This document shows positions 50,474 through 59,308 of a DNA stretch of 64,000 nt, one piece after another. Below the pieces are notes generated by a model. It ran no database searches. It saw nothing but the letters and a program-made list of their open reading frames with translations, and was not told where the DNA came from. The DNA lies in NCBI GenBank assembly GCA_026129545.1, contig JAHCHX010000001.1:2355501-2419500 (forward strand), written 5' to 3'. The stretch comes from Saprospiraceae bacterium. Lineage in GTDB: Bacteria; Bacteroidota; Bacteroidia; Chitinophagales; Saprospiraceae. Made by a program: the position numbers and the translations under genes. Within the stretch, counting starts at the first letter, position 1. Every line of letters starts with the position of its first letter.

Positions 50474-51490
50474 TTACAAAACATTCACCTCCGCTTCAAT
50501 GCGAATCCCGAACTTTTGCTCCACCGAATCCATAATAGCCAAAGCCAAGTTTTTTACTTCCTCACCCGTCGCACCGCCGTAATTGACCAGCACCAGCGCC
50601 TGCTTTTCGTAGCATCCCGTGTTGCCCACCCGTTTGCCTTTCCACCCGCATTGCTCGATGAGCCAACCAGCAGGTATTTTCACGCGCCGCTCGTCGGGTG
50701 GCAGGTCGAAATGCGGGACGTTGGGATGCGTCAGTCGGATACGTTCCAAGGTAGCTCGCTCGGTCTCTGGGTTTTTGAAAAAGGAGCCACAGTTGCCGAT
50801 TTTGGCAGGGTCGGGCAATTTGGAAGAGCGAATTTGAATGACGGCTTGGCTCACGTCGGCAATGGTGGGGCGACTGATGCCATTGGCTTCCAACGTTTTG
50901 CGAATGTCGCCATAAGAGGTGTTGATGCGGTGTTGGCGCAACGTCAAGGACAGCGTGACGGCTGTGATGCAGTATTTTCCCTTGCCTTCTTTTTTGAAAA
51001 AACTGTCACGATAGCCAAACTGACAATCGGCCCGCGTAAAATACTTTTCCTTCCCGGTCGCCAGCTCCACTGCCCGAAGGCCGACGAACACATCCTTCAA
51101 TTCCACCCCATAGGCACCGATGTTTTGCACGGGTGCAGCCCCCACCGAACCGGGTATGAGGCTTAGGTTTTCCACACCGCCAAAATTCTGCCGCACCGCC
51201 CACATCACGAAGTCGTGCCACACTTCGCCACCGCCGACCGTGACCCATATTTTATGCTTAAAACGGCGCGTGACTTCAATGCCGCGAATCGCGTTTTTCA
51301 GCACCAGCCCCTCCGGCGCGCGGGTGAAAAGCACATTGCTGCCCCCGCCCAGCACGAAAACTGGGCGAATGTCGGAGCGCAAGGCCACGCGTAAATCATG
51401 GACACTGCGCACCTCGGCAAAACTACCCGCCTCGACGGGGATGCCAAATGTGTTGAACGGGAGCAGGGAAACGTTTTTTTTGATTTTCAT
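50474..51490 (-). CDS. murB: UDP-N-acetylenolpyruvoylglucosamine reductase
   Basis: 338 residues from the ATG at 51490. The frame to 51601 has no conserved N-terminus. FAD enzyme reducing UDP-GlcNAc-enolpyruvate to UDP-MurNAc in peptidoglycan synthesis. FAD-binding motifs are VLGGGSNVLF and LSLIPGSVGAAPVQNIGAYG. YRDSFFK and NCGSFFKNP carry the catalytic Arg and Ser, and IPAGWLIEQCGWKGKRVG and HALVLVN-like QALVLVNYGGATGEEV follow. The length fits the type I MurB of E. coli. It is monocistronic; the antitoxin gene is divergent 111 bp away. Confidence 0.95.
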   Translation of the reverse strand: MKIKKNVSLLPFNTFGIPVEAGSFAEVRSVHDLRVALRSDIRPVFVLGGGSNVLFTRAPEGLVLKNAIRGIEVTRRFKHKIWVTVGGGEVWHDFVMWAVRQNFGGVENLSLIPGSVGAAPVQNIGAYGVELKDVFVGLRAVELATGKEKYFTRADCQFGYRDSFFKKEGKGKYCITAVTLSLTLRQHRINTSYGDIRKTLEANGISRPTIADVSQAVIQIRSSKLPDPAKIGNCGSFFKNPETERATLERIRLTHPNVPHFDLPPDERRVKIPAGWLIEQCGWKGKRVGNTGCYEKQALVLVNYGGATGEEVKNLALAIMDSVEQKFGIRIEAEVNVL

Positions 51491-51546
51491 AAATGCAACG
51501 CACGAAGCCGCAAATAACGCAAAGAATGGCCGAGGATAGAACGATG

Positions 51547-51577
51547 TTGGAAAAAAGGGCAATCGAACATATCTTTG
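51547..51577 (+). promoter_or_regulatory. Promoter of the MazE/MazF-like pair
   Basis: TTG (51547-51549), a 20-base spacer and TATCTTTG (51570-51577) match the phylum consensus. The -7 is 24 bases before the ATG at 51602. Confidence 0.6.
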
Positions 51578-51601
51578 TGGTATCACTAAAAGCAACACCA
51601 C

Positions 51602-51832
51602 ATGGGCACTAAAACCATGTCTCTACAATTGCAAGAGCCGATTTTTGTTGAATTGGAAACCCTCGTCGAGCAGCTCAATAAAAACCGCAATGCCTACATA
51701 AATGAGGCTGTGGCTTATTACAACAAAATTCAGCGTCGAAAACTACTGGCAGAACAGTTGGAGAAAGAATGCCTCGCTGTAAGAGCCGCTGATTACGAGG
51801 TGTTTAAGGAAATGGAAGACCCTGTTGATTAG
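51602..51832 (+). CDS. Antitoxin-like protein, MazE/ribbon-helix-helix type
   Basis: 76 residues. The N-terminal half TMSLQLQEPIFVELETLVEQLNKNRNAYINEAVAYYNK has a strand-helix-helix pattern of ribbon-helix-helix antitoxins (SLQL strand, then NRNAYINEAV). The acidic C-terminal tail (EVFKEMEDPVD) would wrap the toxin. It ends 11-20 bases before the MazF-like frame, the standard antitoxin-toxin order. It probably represses its own promoter. Confidence 0.75.
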   Translation: MGTKTMSLQLQEPIFVELETLVEQLNKNRNAYINEAVAYYNKIQRRKLLAEQLEKECLAVRAADYEVFKEMEDPVD

Positions 51833-51843
51833 TCTGCGCAATT

Positions 51844-52195
51844 ATGGCCACCATGGTAAAAAAAATACGAAATTTGGCTATCTGACCTCGACCCTCGTTT
51901 TGGGGCGGAGCCGGGCAAAAAGCGACCAGTCGTTGTGATGCAAAGCGACCTCATAAACGGCAAAATCAACACTACCATGATTTGCCCAATCACCACCAAA
52001 TTTGTCGCTTCAGCCAACTTGCTGAGGCTGCGAATCTCAAAAGGGGAAGCTGGTCTAAAAGAAGATTCCGATGCGTTGGTCACGCATATCCGCGGCGCCA
52101 TTGACAACAACCGTTTTCTCCAAAAACTGGGAGACCTCGCCCTGAACAAACAAAAAATGCTCGACCAAAGTCTGCAAGTCGTGTTGGATGTTTGA
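51844..52195 (+). pseudogene. MazF/PemK-type endoribonuclease toxin with a +1 frameshift in an A8 tract
   Basis: From about 51860 the frame reads KKYEIWLSDLDPRFGAEPGK, then KRPVVVMQSDLIN, INTTMICPITTKF and RGAIDNNRFLQKLGDL, a clear MazF toxin to the TGA at 52193-52195. MazF cleaves mRNA at short motifs. The only good starts, ATG at 51844 and ATG at 51853, are one base out of frame. MVK is followed by eight As (51858-51865), where seven would give MVKKYEIW in frame. As written, translation from the ATG stops at 51883-51885. This is a mutation, a sequencing error, or a slippage-controlled toxin. About 113 residues if corrected. Confidence 0.8.
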
Positions 52196-52197
52196 CC

Positions 52198-54456
52198 TCA
52201 CACGTTCAGCCAATACACCACCTTCAGCACCAACGCCCTGTTTTTTGGCGAGAAAAAACGAACAGGGGTGTTGGGTACAATTTCCGCAAACGAATTGTCG
52301 GTATAAACCAAAAACACATCCGAGACCGGGGCAAAGCGCCATTGCAAGCGGGTGTTGATGTTGAAATTGTTGACCTGCGTATTGTATTGGAAAAAGGCGC
52401 TGACGAACAAATTCCGCGAAAATGACAGCTCCGCCCTCGGCCCCAACAGCCAAAAATCCGCCGATGCGTAAGGTTCCGGCAGTTTTATCCGGTTGAAGCT
52501 GTACGCGAGCGCAAGAGTGCCAATGGGCTGCCAACGATAGGTCACAGCACCCTCCGCACGCACGGTATTGCCGTTGAAAAATTGTCCCACAGTCAGGTCA
52601 AGGCCCCCTTGCAGCGCGTACACTCTACTGCTATTCACCCGAAGCCGCGCACCTGAATAGGTGTAGCCCCTATCGCCCGGCAGCGGCTCCACATCCGGCC
52701 TGTTCTGATTGGTCGGGTCGAAAGGCTCGAACAGGTAAGTGAAGGCATTGTAAATCGCGAGGCTGATGCTGGTTTGGTCCTTGAATTCCGTTTGTATGTA
52801 TGCAGCCATGTCGCGGTCGGTTTCCTCGAATTTGAGCGAATAAACCAAGGTGCCGTCCACGCCGATTTGCCAAGTGTTGATGAATTTATGCTTTGGATAA
52901 AACGTGCGCCGTATGCCGGGATAAAACTCCTGCATCCCCACCCGTGGCACAAAGCCAGCCTCCGCCGTGTAGTTGCTGTCCACGTTCATGTAGCCCAGCC
53001 AAGCGCCGTAGTGGCGGTCGTTGTAGCCAAGATATTGGGCGAAGGTCTGTCCGCGCTGCTTCGGGTTGGGTGAAAAAGAGCGGTGGTAATACCACTCACA
53101 CTCCCAGCGATTGTCCTGCGAAAACAGGTTGTATTCCAATCCGGCTACCCGGTTCCACGGTTGAAAGCTGCCACGCTGCGACTCGTTCAGATTTTCCAAA
53201 AAATTCTGCTTGTTAACAAAAACACCGCTCAACGCGCTGCGCCCGAACACTTTGCGCTGTAGCGTCGCCATCGTGAAATTGGCTGCGGGAAGCGCCCTTG
53301 CCGTGTCCCAGTCAATGCGCCCTGTTTGCATATTGAGCAGACCCACCCGAAGGTCGTCGGTCAACTTTCCGCTCAGACGAGCGCCCGCGACGATGGGCAC
53401 CGTCTCGTTCAAGCCAGTCAACGGATTGCGGGCTAAGCCAATTCTGCGAGAAAAAAACGGTCTGGTGGACGGGAAGCCAAACATGGCGAAGAGGTCTCTG
53501 TTTTCAAGAAAAAACTGCCTCCGTTCGGGGAAGAACAGCTCAAAACGGCTCAGGTTGGCCACTTGCTGGTCCACTTCTACTTGCGAAAAATCGGGGTTGA
53601 ACGTCAAGTCCAAATTCAGAGAAGGCGTGATGCCGATTTTGGCGTCGCCACCGACGTTGCGCGTCCAACTATCGGCTTTTTCCCGCACCTCCAAAGAACT
53701 GGGGTCGCGCTTCCAATCCTTCGAGTAGCCGCCGATAACGTAAGGAATCAGCGCGACATTCGCGCCAGGCTTGGGGGGCGGTGTCTCCCATTTCAGGATG
53801 CCCGTGAAGGCAAGATTGTTCGGCGGGAACTGTTGCGGCACTGGCTGCCATGTGCTGACTTCCCAATTTTTGATGCGGGTGCGCACAAAATTCAACTTCC
53901 ACGAATTTTCACCCGGCAACACCGAATACCGAAGGGTCTTGAACGGAATCGCCACTTCCGCGACCCAACGGTCGTCGTGGTTTTGCACAGCGGATTCCCA
54001 GCGATTGTCCCAGTCAAGCGATTGGGTGGTGCCGTTGTCAATGAGCGCCTCACGCTGCACGTTGAGCGGGCTTACCCCGAACAAAAAACCGTTGAGGCCG
54101 TCTTTCGAGGGGTTGAAGAGAATGTTCAGCACATCGCTCGTGCCAGCCGCAAAGTCGCGTTTGAGGCTCTGAATCGTGTAGTCTTCTTGTCTTTGAAAAC
54201 ACACCGCGCCGATGTACAGATAGCGGTCGTCGAAAGTCATGCGGAGTTCCGTGCGGGCAGTCGCCAAGCCAGTGTCCACTGGGAACTGGCGCCTGAAATC
54301 GGTGAGGACATCAGCGGTTTGCCACGCCATCTCGTCCAACAAGCCGTCCAATTTTATCGCCGTATCTGATTTTCTGATTTGCAAAGAACGCTCGACGGGT
54401 TGGGCAAAAAGAGGGGACGCAACGAGTAGGAGAAGGAGGGGGTACAGTATTTTCAT
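52198..54456 (-). CDS. DUF5916 protein with N-terminal family 9 carbohydrate-binding-like domain
   Basis: 752 residues from the ATG at 54456. Signal peptide MKILYPLLLLLVASPLFAQ. Residues about 25-210 form the CBM9-like domain (AIKLDGLLDEMAWQTADVLTDF, LRMTFDDRYLYIGAVCF, DRWVAEVAIPFKTLRY). The rest is the DUF5916 beta-rich region with NLDLTFNPDFSQVEVDQQVANLSRFELFFPERRQFFLENRDLF, a highly conserved landmark, and many outer-membrane-like amphipathic strands. It is probably an outer membrane barrel with a sugar-binding periplasmic domain. Its function is unproven. It is divergent from rfbD. Confidence 0.92.
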   Translation of the reverse strand: MKILYPLLLLLVASPLFAQPVERSLQIRKSDTAIKLDGLLDEMAWQTADVLTDFRRQFPVDTGLATARTELRMTFDDRYLYIGAVCFQRQEDYTIQSLKRDFAAGTSDVLNILFNPSKDGLNGFLFGVSPLNVQREALIDNGTTQSLDWDNRWESAVQNHDDRWVAEVAIPFKTLRYSVLPGENSWKLNFVRTRIKNWEVSTWQPVPQQFPPNNLAFTGILKWETPPPKPGANVALIPYVIGGYSKDWKRDPSSLEVREKADSWTRNVGGDAKIGITPSLNLDLTFNPDFSQVEVDQQVANLSRFELFFPERRQFFLENRDLFAMFGFPSTRPFFSRRIGLARNPLTGLNETVPIVAGARLSGKLTDDLRVGLLNMQTGRIDWDTARALPAANFTMATLQRKVFGRSALSGVFVNKQNFLENLNESQRGSFQPWNRVAGLEYNLFSQDNRWECEWYYHRSFSPNPKQRGQTFAQYLGYNDRHYGAWLGYMNVDSNYTAEAGFVPRVGMQEFYPGIRRTFYPKHKFINTWQIGVDGTLVYSLKFEETDRDMAAYIQTEFKDQTSISLAIYNAFTYLFEPFDPTNQNRPDVEPLPGDRGYTYSGARLRVNSSRVYALQGGLDLTVGQFFNGNTVRAEGAVTYRWQPIGTLALAYSFNRIKLPEPYASADFWLLGPRAELSFSRNLFVSAFFQYNTQVNNFNINTRLQWRFAPVSDVFLVYTDNSFAEIVPNTPVRFFSPKNRALVLKVVYWLNV

Positions 54457-54472
54457 TAGCTTAAAATTTGGG

Positions 54473-54516
54473 CAAAAATACGATTCGCTCCCAACCAGCA
54501 TAGATACCTATTTTTG
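54473..54516. promoter_or_regulatory. Divergent -7 elements for the DUF5916 and rfbD genes
   Basis: TATTTTTG occurs on the minus strand at 54473-54480, 16 bases before the ATG at 54456. It also occurs on the plus strand at 54509-54516, 4 bases before the rfbD ATG, which would make rfbD leaderless. Confidence 0.5.
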
Positions 54517-54520
54517 CCGC

Positions 54521-55393
54521 ATGGCAATCCTTATCACTGGCGCCAACGGCCAAGTTGGCCAATGCTTCCGCCAACTCGCGGCGCAACACCCAAACCGACG
54601 GTTCGTCTTCAATGATTTTCCAGAACTCGACATCACGGCTCGCAAGGCCGTCATCGAATTCTTTCGACGCGAAAAAGGAATCAAGTGGTGCATCAATTGC
54701 GCTGCCTACACCGCCGTTGACAAGGCTGAAAGCGAGCCTGCGCTAGCTCGCAAAATCAATGTGACGGGGCCGAAACACCTCGCCGAAGCCTGCGCCGCCC
54801 ATGGCATTCCGCTCGTGCATCTCTCTACCGATTATGTATATCACAATCGGCAGAATACGCCCTTCCGCGAAAGCGACCCGGTCAGCCCCAAAAGCGTGTA
54901 TGCCCGCACCAAACTCGCCGGCGACCGCGCCGTGCTGAAAGCCAACCCGTTCGCCATTGTCGTGCGCACGTCGTGGGTATATTCGGAGTTTGGCAACAAC
55001 TTCGTGAAAACCATGCTGCGCCTCGGCGCGGAGCGTTCGGAACTGAATGTCGTGTTCGACCAGATTGGAACGCCCACCTACGCCCCCGATTTGGCGGCAG
55101 CGATACTGCTCATGATTCAAAAGGTCGAAAACAAAGACGTGGCTCCCGAAACGGCGGCAGGCATCTGGCACTTTTCCAACGAAGGGGTGACAAGCTGGTA
55201 CGACTTTGCCCACGCCATCTTCGAAATAAAAAAAATGGCGTGCCGGGTACATCCCATCGATACGAAAGACTTTCCCACGCCCGCCCGGCGGCCACCGTTC
55301 AGCCTTTTGAACAAGGGAAAAATCAAGGCTGTGTTTGGACTGGAAATCCCGCACTGGCGAGAGCGTTTGGCGGTGTGTTTGGGAAAGATATGA
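54521..55393 (+). CDS. rfbD: dTDP-4-dehydrorhamnose reductase
   Basis: 290 residues from the ATG at 54521. Extended SDR that makes dTDP-L-rhamnose for surface glycans. NAD(P) motif LITGANGQVGQCF; substrate loop INCAAYTAVDKAESEP; active site LSTDYVY and YARTKLAGD (Tyr/Lys); RTSWVYSEFGNNFVKTMLRL; and GIWHFSNEGVTSWYDFAHAI near the end. The length is normal. The other rml genes (rmlA, B, C) are not in the window. Confidence 0.95.
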   Translation: MAILITGANGQVGQCFRQLAAQHPNRRFVFNDFPELDITARKAVIEFFRREKGIKWCINCAAYTAVDKAESEPALARKINVTGPKHLAEACAAHGIPLVHLSTDYVYHNRQNTPFRESDPVSPKSVYARTKLAGDRAVLKANPFAIVVRTSWVYSEFGNNFVKTMLRLGAERSELNVVFDQIGTPTYAPDLAAAILLMIQKVENKDVAPETAAGIWHFSNEGVTSWYDFAHAIFEIKKMACRVHPIDTKDFPTPARRPPFSLLNKGKIKAVFGLEIPHWRERLAVCLGKI

Positions 55394-55700
55394 AGGCATC
55401 AATAGGGAACATTCCCAAGGCATCACCGTCGTTGTTTGGCATCATACGCGATGTTGTGAGTGGGGATGACAAACATTGGCAAAAACAATTTTGTAAAATT
55501 TCCTCCACCAGACAACCCGAACGGATTTGCTGAAGTCTTCATTAAGCCAGTAAGTACGCATTTATCGGCTTAGTCGCTGCTGAATAGCGACGTTTCCATT
55601 TTTCACTTGATGGTTCTGAAATGTACCCAATGCGGTTGGCCCTGTGGCGTGCCGCAAAGGGAGGGTTTTGCCCTGCATTTTGTAGCCACGCAAACTAACA
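55394..55700. other. 307-bp gene-free region
   Basis: No terminator or promoter motif stands out. A weak inverted GTCGCTGCTGAATAGCGAC occurs at about 55571-55589. Nothing else was recognised. Confidence 0.4.
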
Positions 55701-56354
55701 ATGATGAAAAACTATCTGGCACTTCTCATCCTCGCATCCTCTCTTTGGGCTGCGTGCAAAAATGCCGACGATACACTCGGCGACACACAGCAATATGCCA
55801 ATTTCACCAATTTACAAGTAGGAAACTACTGGGTCTATGAGCGCCACTGGCTGGACTCGAACGGATTAAAACCGCTGGGCATCTTCGACAGCACGTTTGT
55901 GGAAAAGGACACCATCATTCATGGCAAAACATACTTCAAGTACATGGATGACCAGCTCGCGTCGCCCCCCGGATTTGAAGCCGCCTTTTTGCGCGATTCG
56001 TTGCATTATCTGGTGAGTTCGGAGGGGCAAGTTTTGTTTTCTTCCGAAAATTTCGTGGACACACTCCAACACCGCTACGAGGTGTTTGTCGGCATGCAGC
56101 CCGACACGCTCTGCTTTGTCTATCGAAAAATGACCGACGACAATTTGCTCGTCAGCGTGGGGGCTGGCACTTTTGTCACCAAAAATGCGCAAGATGTCTT
56201 TGTGATGTGGCCCGGCTACGACCGGGCTGGCAAAGTGCGCCCCCTGCATAAGCGGTATGCGGAAGGCATTGGGTTGGTGGAGGAGACCCTTCCGTTTTAT
56301 GTGTCCGCCCATTGGTACTACGTGCGTCGCTTGGTGCGCTACGGCACCAATTGA
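55701..56354 (+). CDS. Lipoprotein of unknown function
   Basis: 217 residues. MMKNYLALLILASSLWAAC is a lipoprotein signal. The mature protein is strand-rich with aromatic pairs (LQVGNYWVYERHWLDS, YEVFVGMQPDTLCFVYRKM, GLVEETLPFYVSAHWYYVRRLVRY), like small Bacteroidota surface lipoproteins. No family name can be given. The 3' end overlaps the convergent TIGR02757 gene by 16 bp. Confidence 0.7.
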   Translation: MMKNYLALLILASSLWAACKNADDTLGDTQQYANFTNLQVGNYWVYERHWLDSNGLKPLGIFDSTFVEKDTIIHGKTYFKYMDDQLASPPGFEAAFLRDSLHYLVSSEGQVLFSSENFVDTLQHRYEVFVGMQPDTLCFVYRKMTDDNLLVSVGAGTFVTKNAQDVFVMWPGYDRAGKVRPLHKRYAEGIGLVEETLPFYVSAHWYYVRRLVRYGTN

Positions 56355-57172
56355 TGTGGCTCCAATACCCCCAGCCCAAACAGCGCAAAATCGTATTTCA
56401 CTGGGTCCTCCGGGTCGAAGGCTCGGAGGTTCTCGGTGAGTTCGAGCACAGCCAGCCAATCGGTTTGTTTTCGTCGCAGCAGCCCCATTCGTCGTGCCAC
56501 TCGTTCCACATGCACATCGAGCGGGATGAGCAATTGTGCGGGCTTTATTTTTTTCCAAAGGCCAAAATCCACGCCCGCCGAATCCTGCCGCACCATCCAT
56601 CGGAGAAACATATTGAGGCGTTTGCAAGTGGAGCCGCGTGCGGGAGTAGCCACATGTTTGCGTGTGCGTTCAGGCGCATAGGGATGAGCGAAGAAATGGT
56701 CGTGAAAACCCCTCAGCGCCTTTTCTACCGTGTCGTCGCTGGGAGATAGATGGTTGGCAAAGGCGTGTTCGAGCGAGGTGTTTTTTTGGTAAAAATGTTG
56801 GAGAAACTCCAAAAACCAAAGTGTGTCGGTCGCTTGAAAGGTGCGGTGCTTGAAATCGAGGAAACGGGCACGGTCTTGCTCCAAATGATTGACGATGAAA
56901 TCGTGAGGCGCGTCGTCCATGAGTTCGGCGAGCCGACGAGCGCTTTGCATGATGGTTTTCCGCTGGCCCCAAGCGAGCGTGGCGGTCCAGAACCCCATGA
57001 TTTCGCGGTCTTGTAATTTGGTGAAACGGTGCGGCACCGAAATGGGGTCGTTGGCGATAAAATCGGGCGTATTGTAGCGGTGGACGGCTTCGTTCAGAAA
57101 GGCGCAAAGGTCTTTCCTGTGTGGAAGTGAAGGCTTCACTTTCGGAGGCTTCGAATGTAAATCAAAAGTCAT
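56339..57172 (-). CDS. TIGR02757 family protein
   Basis: 277 residues. DLCAFLNEAVHRYNTPDFIANDPISVPHRFTKLQDREIMGFWTATLAWGQRKTIMQSARRL is the highly conserved start of this family. RGFHDHFFAHPYAPERTRKHVATPARGSTCKRLNMFLRWMVRQDS and IPLDVHVERVARRMGLLRRKQTDW (landmarks KRLNMFLRWMVR, IPLDVHV) recall the HhH-containing base-excision glycosylase fold. DNA repair is therefore plausible but unproven. It is found widely in Bacteroidota and spirochetes. Confidence 0.93.
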   Translation of the reverse strand: MTFDLHSKPPKVKPSLPHRKDLCAFLNEAVHRYNTPDFIANDPISVPHRFTKLQDREIMGFWTATLAWGQRKTIMQSARRLAELMDDAPHDFIVNHLEQDRARFLDFKHRTFQATDTLWFLEFLQHFYQKNTSLEHAFANHLSPSDDTVEKALRGFHDHFFAHPYAPERTRKHVATPARGSTCKRLNMFLRWMVRQDSAGVDFGLWKKIKPAQLLIPLDVHVERVARRMGLLRRKQTDWLAVLELTENLRAFDPEDPVKYDFALFGLGVLEPHQLVP

Positions 57173-57185
57173 TGCCCAACCGTTG

Positions 57186-57437
57186 CTACCCTATTTCTTT
57201 GCGAACCTGCTGCACAAACTCTATGCTGACGCCTACAAATTCCGCAACCTCGCTATCGTTCCATTCTGGGAATTTTTTGATGGTTTTGATAGTGAAAGCA
57301 CGTTCTTTTTCCGCTCGTCCTTCGCGCAAGCCTCGTTTTTTCCATCTTTCCCCAAAGATTTCGGGTATTTCATTAATCCAGTCCCGCTCCGGCTTGGGGA
57401 TTGACTTGTTTAATTGTTGAACTTCTGTTGGTGGCAT
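57186..57437 (-). pseudogene. Probable tail fragment of an Rpn/PD-(D/E)XK-type protein
   Basis: 83 residues from an ATG at 57437. RDWINEIPEIFGERWKKRGLREGRAEKERAFTIKTIKKF ends in a helix-turn-helix-like DSEVAEFVGVSIEFVQQVRKEIG. That resembles the C-terminal tail of Rpn-family recombination-promoting nucleases and related transposase-like proteins. The same frame is open further upstream to 57551 and still looks coding (DREKILLQTLTLYAANLYDM), but then meets a TGA with no nuclease core. It is therefore most likely a decayed remnant. Confidence 0.45.
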
Positions 57438-57643
57438 ATCGTAAAGATTTGCGGCGTAAAGAGTGAGGGTTTGAAGGAGTATCTTTTCACGGTCTTGGTC
57501 GCATGAGGCTGTGCCAAAGGTAAGAATTTCGCTCCAGTTTCTACCCGCATTTCACCTCTCCGAGGTTTGTGCCGTTTTGATTCGTTTGCCCTGAGGGGGG
57601 GATAGTTCAAAAAAATCACAAACTACGCCTGCGATTCCAAGCA

Positions 57644-58663
57644 TCATTGATTCTCTTCGATATGTATCTCGATTCTCTGTCGCACACGCTCGATTTTGCG
57701 CGTCAACTCCCGGAAAAACCAGTCGCGTTTTTTTTCGGCGGCTTGACTGATGGGGGTGGATTTTGCCAGCACATGGCGAAACCACGATTCAGTGTAGTCG
57801 CACAGTCGTTGGTCGTTGCTCAGCAAAAAATTGGGGTTGCAAAACGCCGAATATACCATGCGCCCCACGTCGGAGGTCACCAAGCCCGTGATGTTGGTAT
57901 AGACCATCTCGTTGTGGTACAAGTGCAGGAGGCCCGCGGCGTTCTCGGGTTTTTCCCCAAAGCCGAATTTGCGCCCCACCGCAGCGACGGATTTGATGTG
58001 ATGTGCCCAATCGCTTAGTTTTTCGCACAAAACAAGGGCATCCTGAGGGTTGCGAAAGCCACCTGAATAAGTGTGATATTCGATTTGAGCGAGCGTGTTG
58101 TCCATCAAATGCACCGTCCACAGCTCCGTGCTGTCCATGTTGAGATAGTGCTGCAACATGGTCTGGCTGAGGCGGATGACGGGTTGCGTCACCAAATCGA
58201 AATCAAAAGGGCGCAGGCGCAGGTAATCAAAATCCCAAGTGGTGCGCCCCCAGATGTAGAGCTTGAACCCTATCAGTTCCGGGAAGAGGCTGTAGGTAAA
58301 CACGGGTACTTCTGCGGAGGCGTAAAAAAGATGCGCGTTGGGCAATCGGCGAATCTGTTCAAAGTCGGTCACGAACCCTTCCAAATAGTCGCTGAAGTCG
58401 GACAATTTCCGGGAAAAGGCGTTGAATTGACACACCACGCTGTTGTTTTGACTGGCAATGAGCGCATCCAATGAAATGCGGTAGTGCATTGCGAGGGTCG
58501 TGAGCTCCTGCGGGGAAAGGAAGGTGTCGCCGCGCAGGCGCCGATAGATGGGGTCTTTGGCTAGATGAAGAATGGCGGAGAGCGCTTCCACTGCGTCGGC
58601 ACGGCGAGGGTAGCGCGAAAGGATGAGGTCAAAAAGTTGTTCCTGCAAGTTGGTGCCGCTCAT
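57644..58663 (-). CDS. HTH-domain protein, Bacteroidota family
   Basis: 339 residues. The N-terminal 70 residues look like a lambda-repressor/Cro-type HTH: RADAVEALSAILHLAKDPIYRRLRGDTFLSPQELTTLAMHYRISLDAL. The remaining about 270 residues are an uncharacterised helical sensor-like region with LIGFKLYIWGRTTWDFDYLR and HLYHNEMVYTNITGLVTSDVGRMVYSAFCNPNFL. Proteins of this layout recur in Bacteroidota as orphan regulators. The ligand is not known. Its neighbours do not suggest a target. Confidence 0.7.
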   Translation of the reverse strand: MSGTNLQEQLFDLILSRYPRRADAVEALSAILHLAKDPIYRRLRGDTFLSPQELTTLAMHYRISLDALIASQNNSVVCQFNAFSRKLSDFSDYLEGFVTDFEQIRRLPNAHLFYASAEVPVFTYSLFPELIGFKLYIWGRTTWDFDYLRLRPFDFDLVTQPVIRLSQTMLQHYLNMDSTELWTVHLMDNTLAQIEYHTYSGGFRNPQDALVLCEKLSDWAHHIKSVAAVGRKFGFGEKPENAAGLLHLYHNEMVYTNITGLVTSDVGRMVYSAFCNPNFLLSNDQRLCDYTESWFRHVLAKSTPISQAAEKKRDWFFRELTRKIERVRQRIEIHIEENQ

Positions 58664-58803
58664 GGAGTGTGCGATTGATGCCTGAATTTTCAGAAACCGG
58701 ACACACTTTTTCTAACATCGGGGCAAATAAAAACCGGGTCATCGCACGACAACCCGGTTTGTATGGTCGAATTAACCTCAAAAAAGCACTAAATCCGAAC
58801 TTG

Positions 58804-59238
58804 TCAGCGGGCGGCCTTGGCAGGCTTGCCTGTAGCTTTGGGGGTCTTGCCCGTCTTGGCGAGTGCTTTGGCCTTCGCCGTCTTGGGTGCTTTTGGCTGG
58901 GCTGTCTTTGCCTTTTTAGGCTCGTGCGGCACCTCCGCGTTTTTCAGCCAAGACTCCACCCAGCCGTGCAGCCGATGGAGGGCCAGTTTGAACCCTGCCC
59001 GATGGTATTGCTGCATGGATTTCGCTTGGCGGAAAGCAGTGAGCAGTTCGAGTAGTCGCTCGTTGTCTTTTTCACCTTGCTCGAGCGCGGAGCGATACGC
59101 CTGTTTGGCTTCGAATTTTTCCTTCTTGGCCTTTTCAAAAGCGTTTTTGGCCGACTGATGCGCCTTGAACACCGGCGCAAAACCCGCATTGCCCTCCAGA
59201 CTCCCGTCCTTGAGCAGCGCTTCAATCTTCTTTTTCAT
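58804..59238 (-). CDS. Basic protein with a histone H1-like C-terminal tail
   Basis: 144 residues from the ATG at 59238. The N-terminal about 95 residues are helical and charged (NAFEKAKKEKFEAKQAYRSALEQG, LHRLHGWVESWLKN). The last about 40 residues are made of Lys/Ala/Pro repeats (KKAKTAQPKAPKTAKAKALA and KTPKATGKPAKAAR), like histone H1 or AlgP/HupB tails. It probably binds DNA or RNA nonspecifically. It has no named family. Base composition matches neighbours. Confidence 0.7.
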   Translation of the reverse strand: MKKKIEALLKDGSLEGNAGFAPVFKAHQSAKNAFEKAKKEKFEAKQAYRSALEQGEKDNERLLELLTAFRQAKSMQQYHRAGFKLALHRLHGWVESWLKNAEVPHEPKKAKTAQPKAPKTAKAKALAKTGKTPKATGKPAKAAR

Positions 59239-59308
59239 AAAAACGGATACAGATTTGTAAAACGATTGGAATTTGACCCTGCAAAAATCTGGTACTTTAC
59301 ACAGACGC

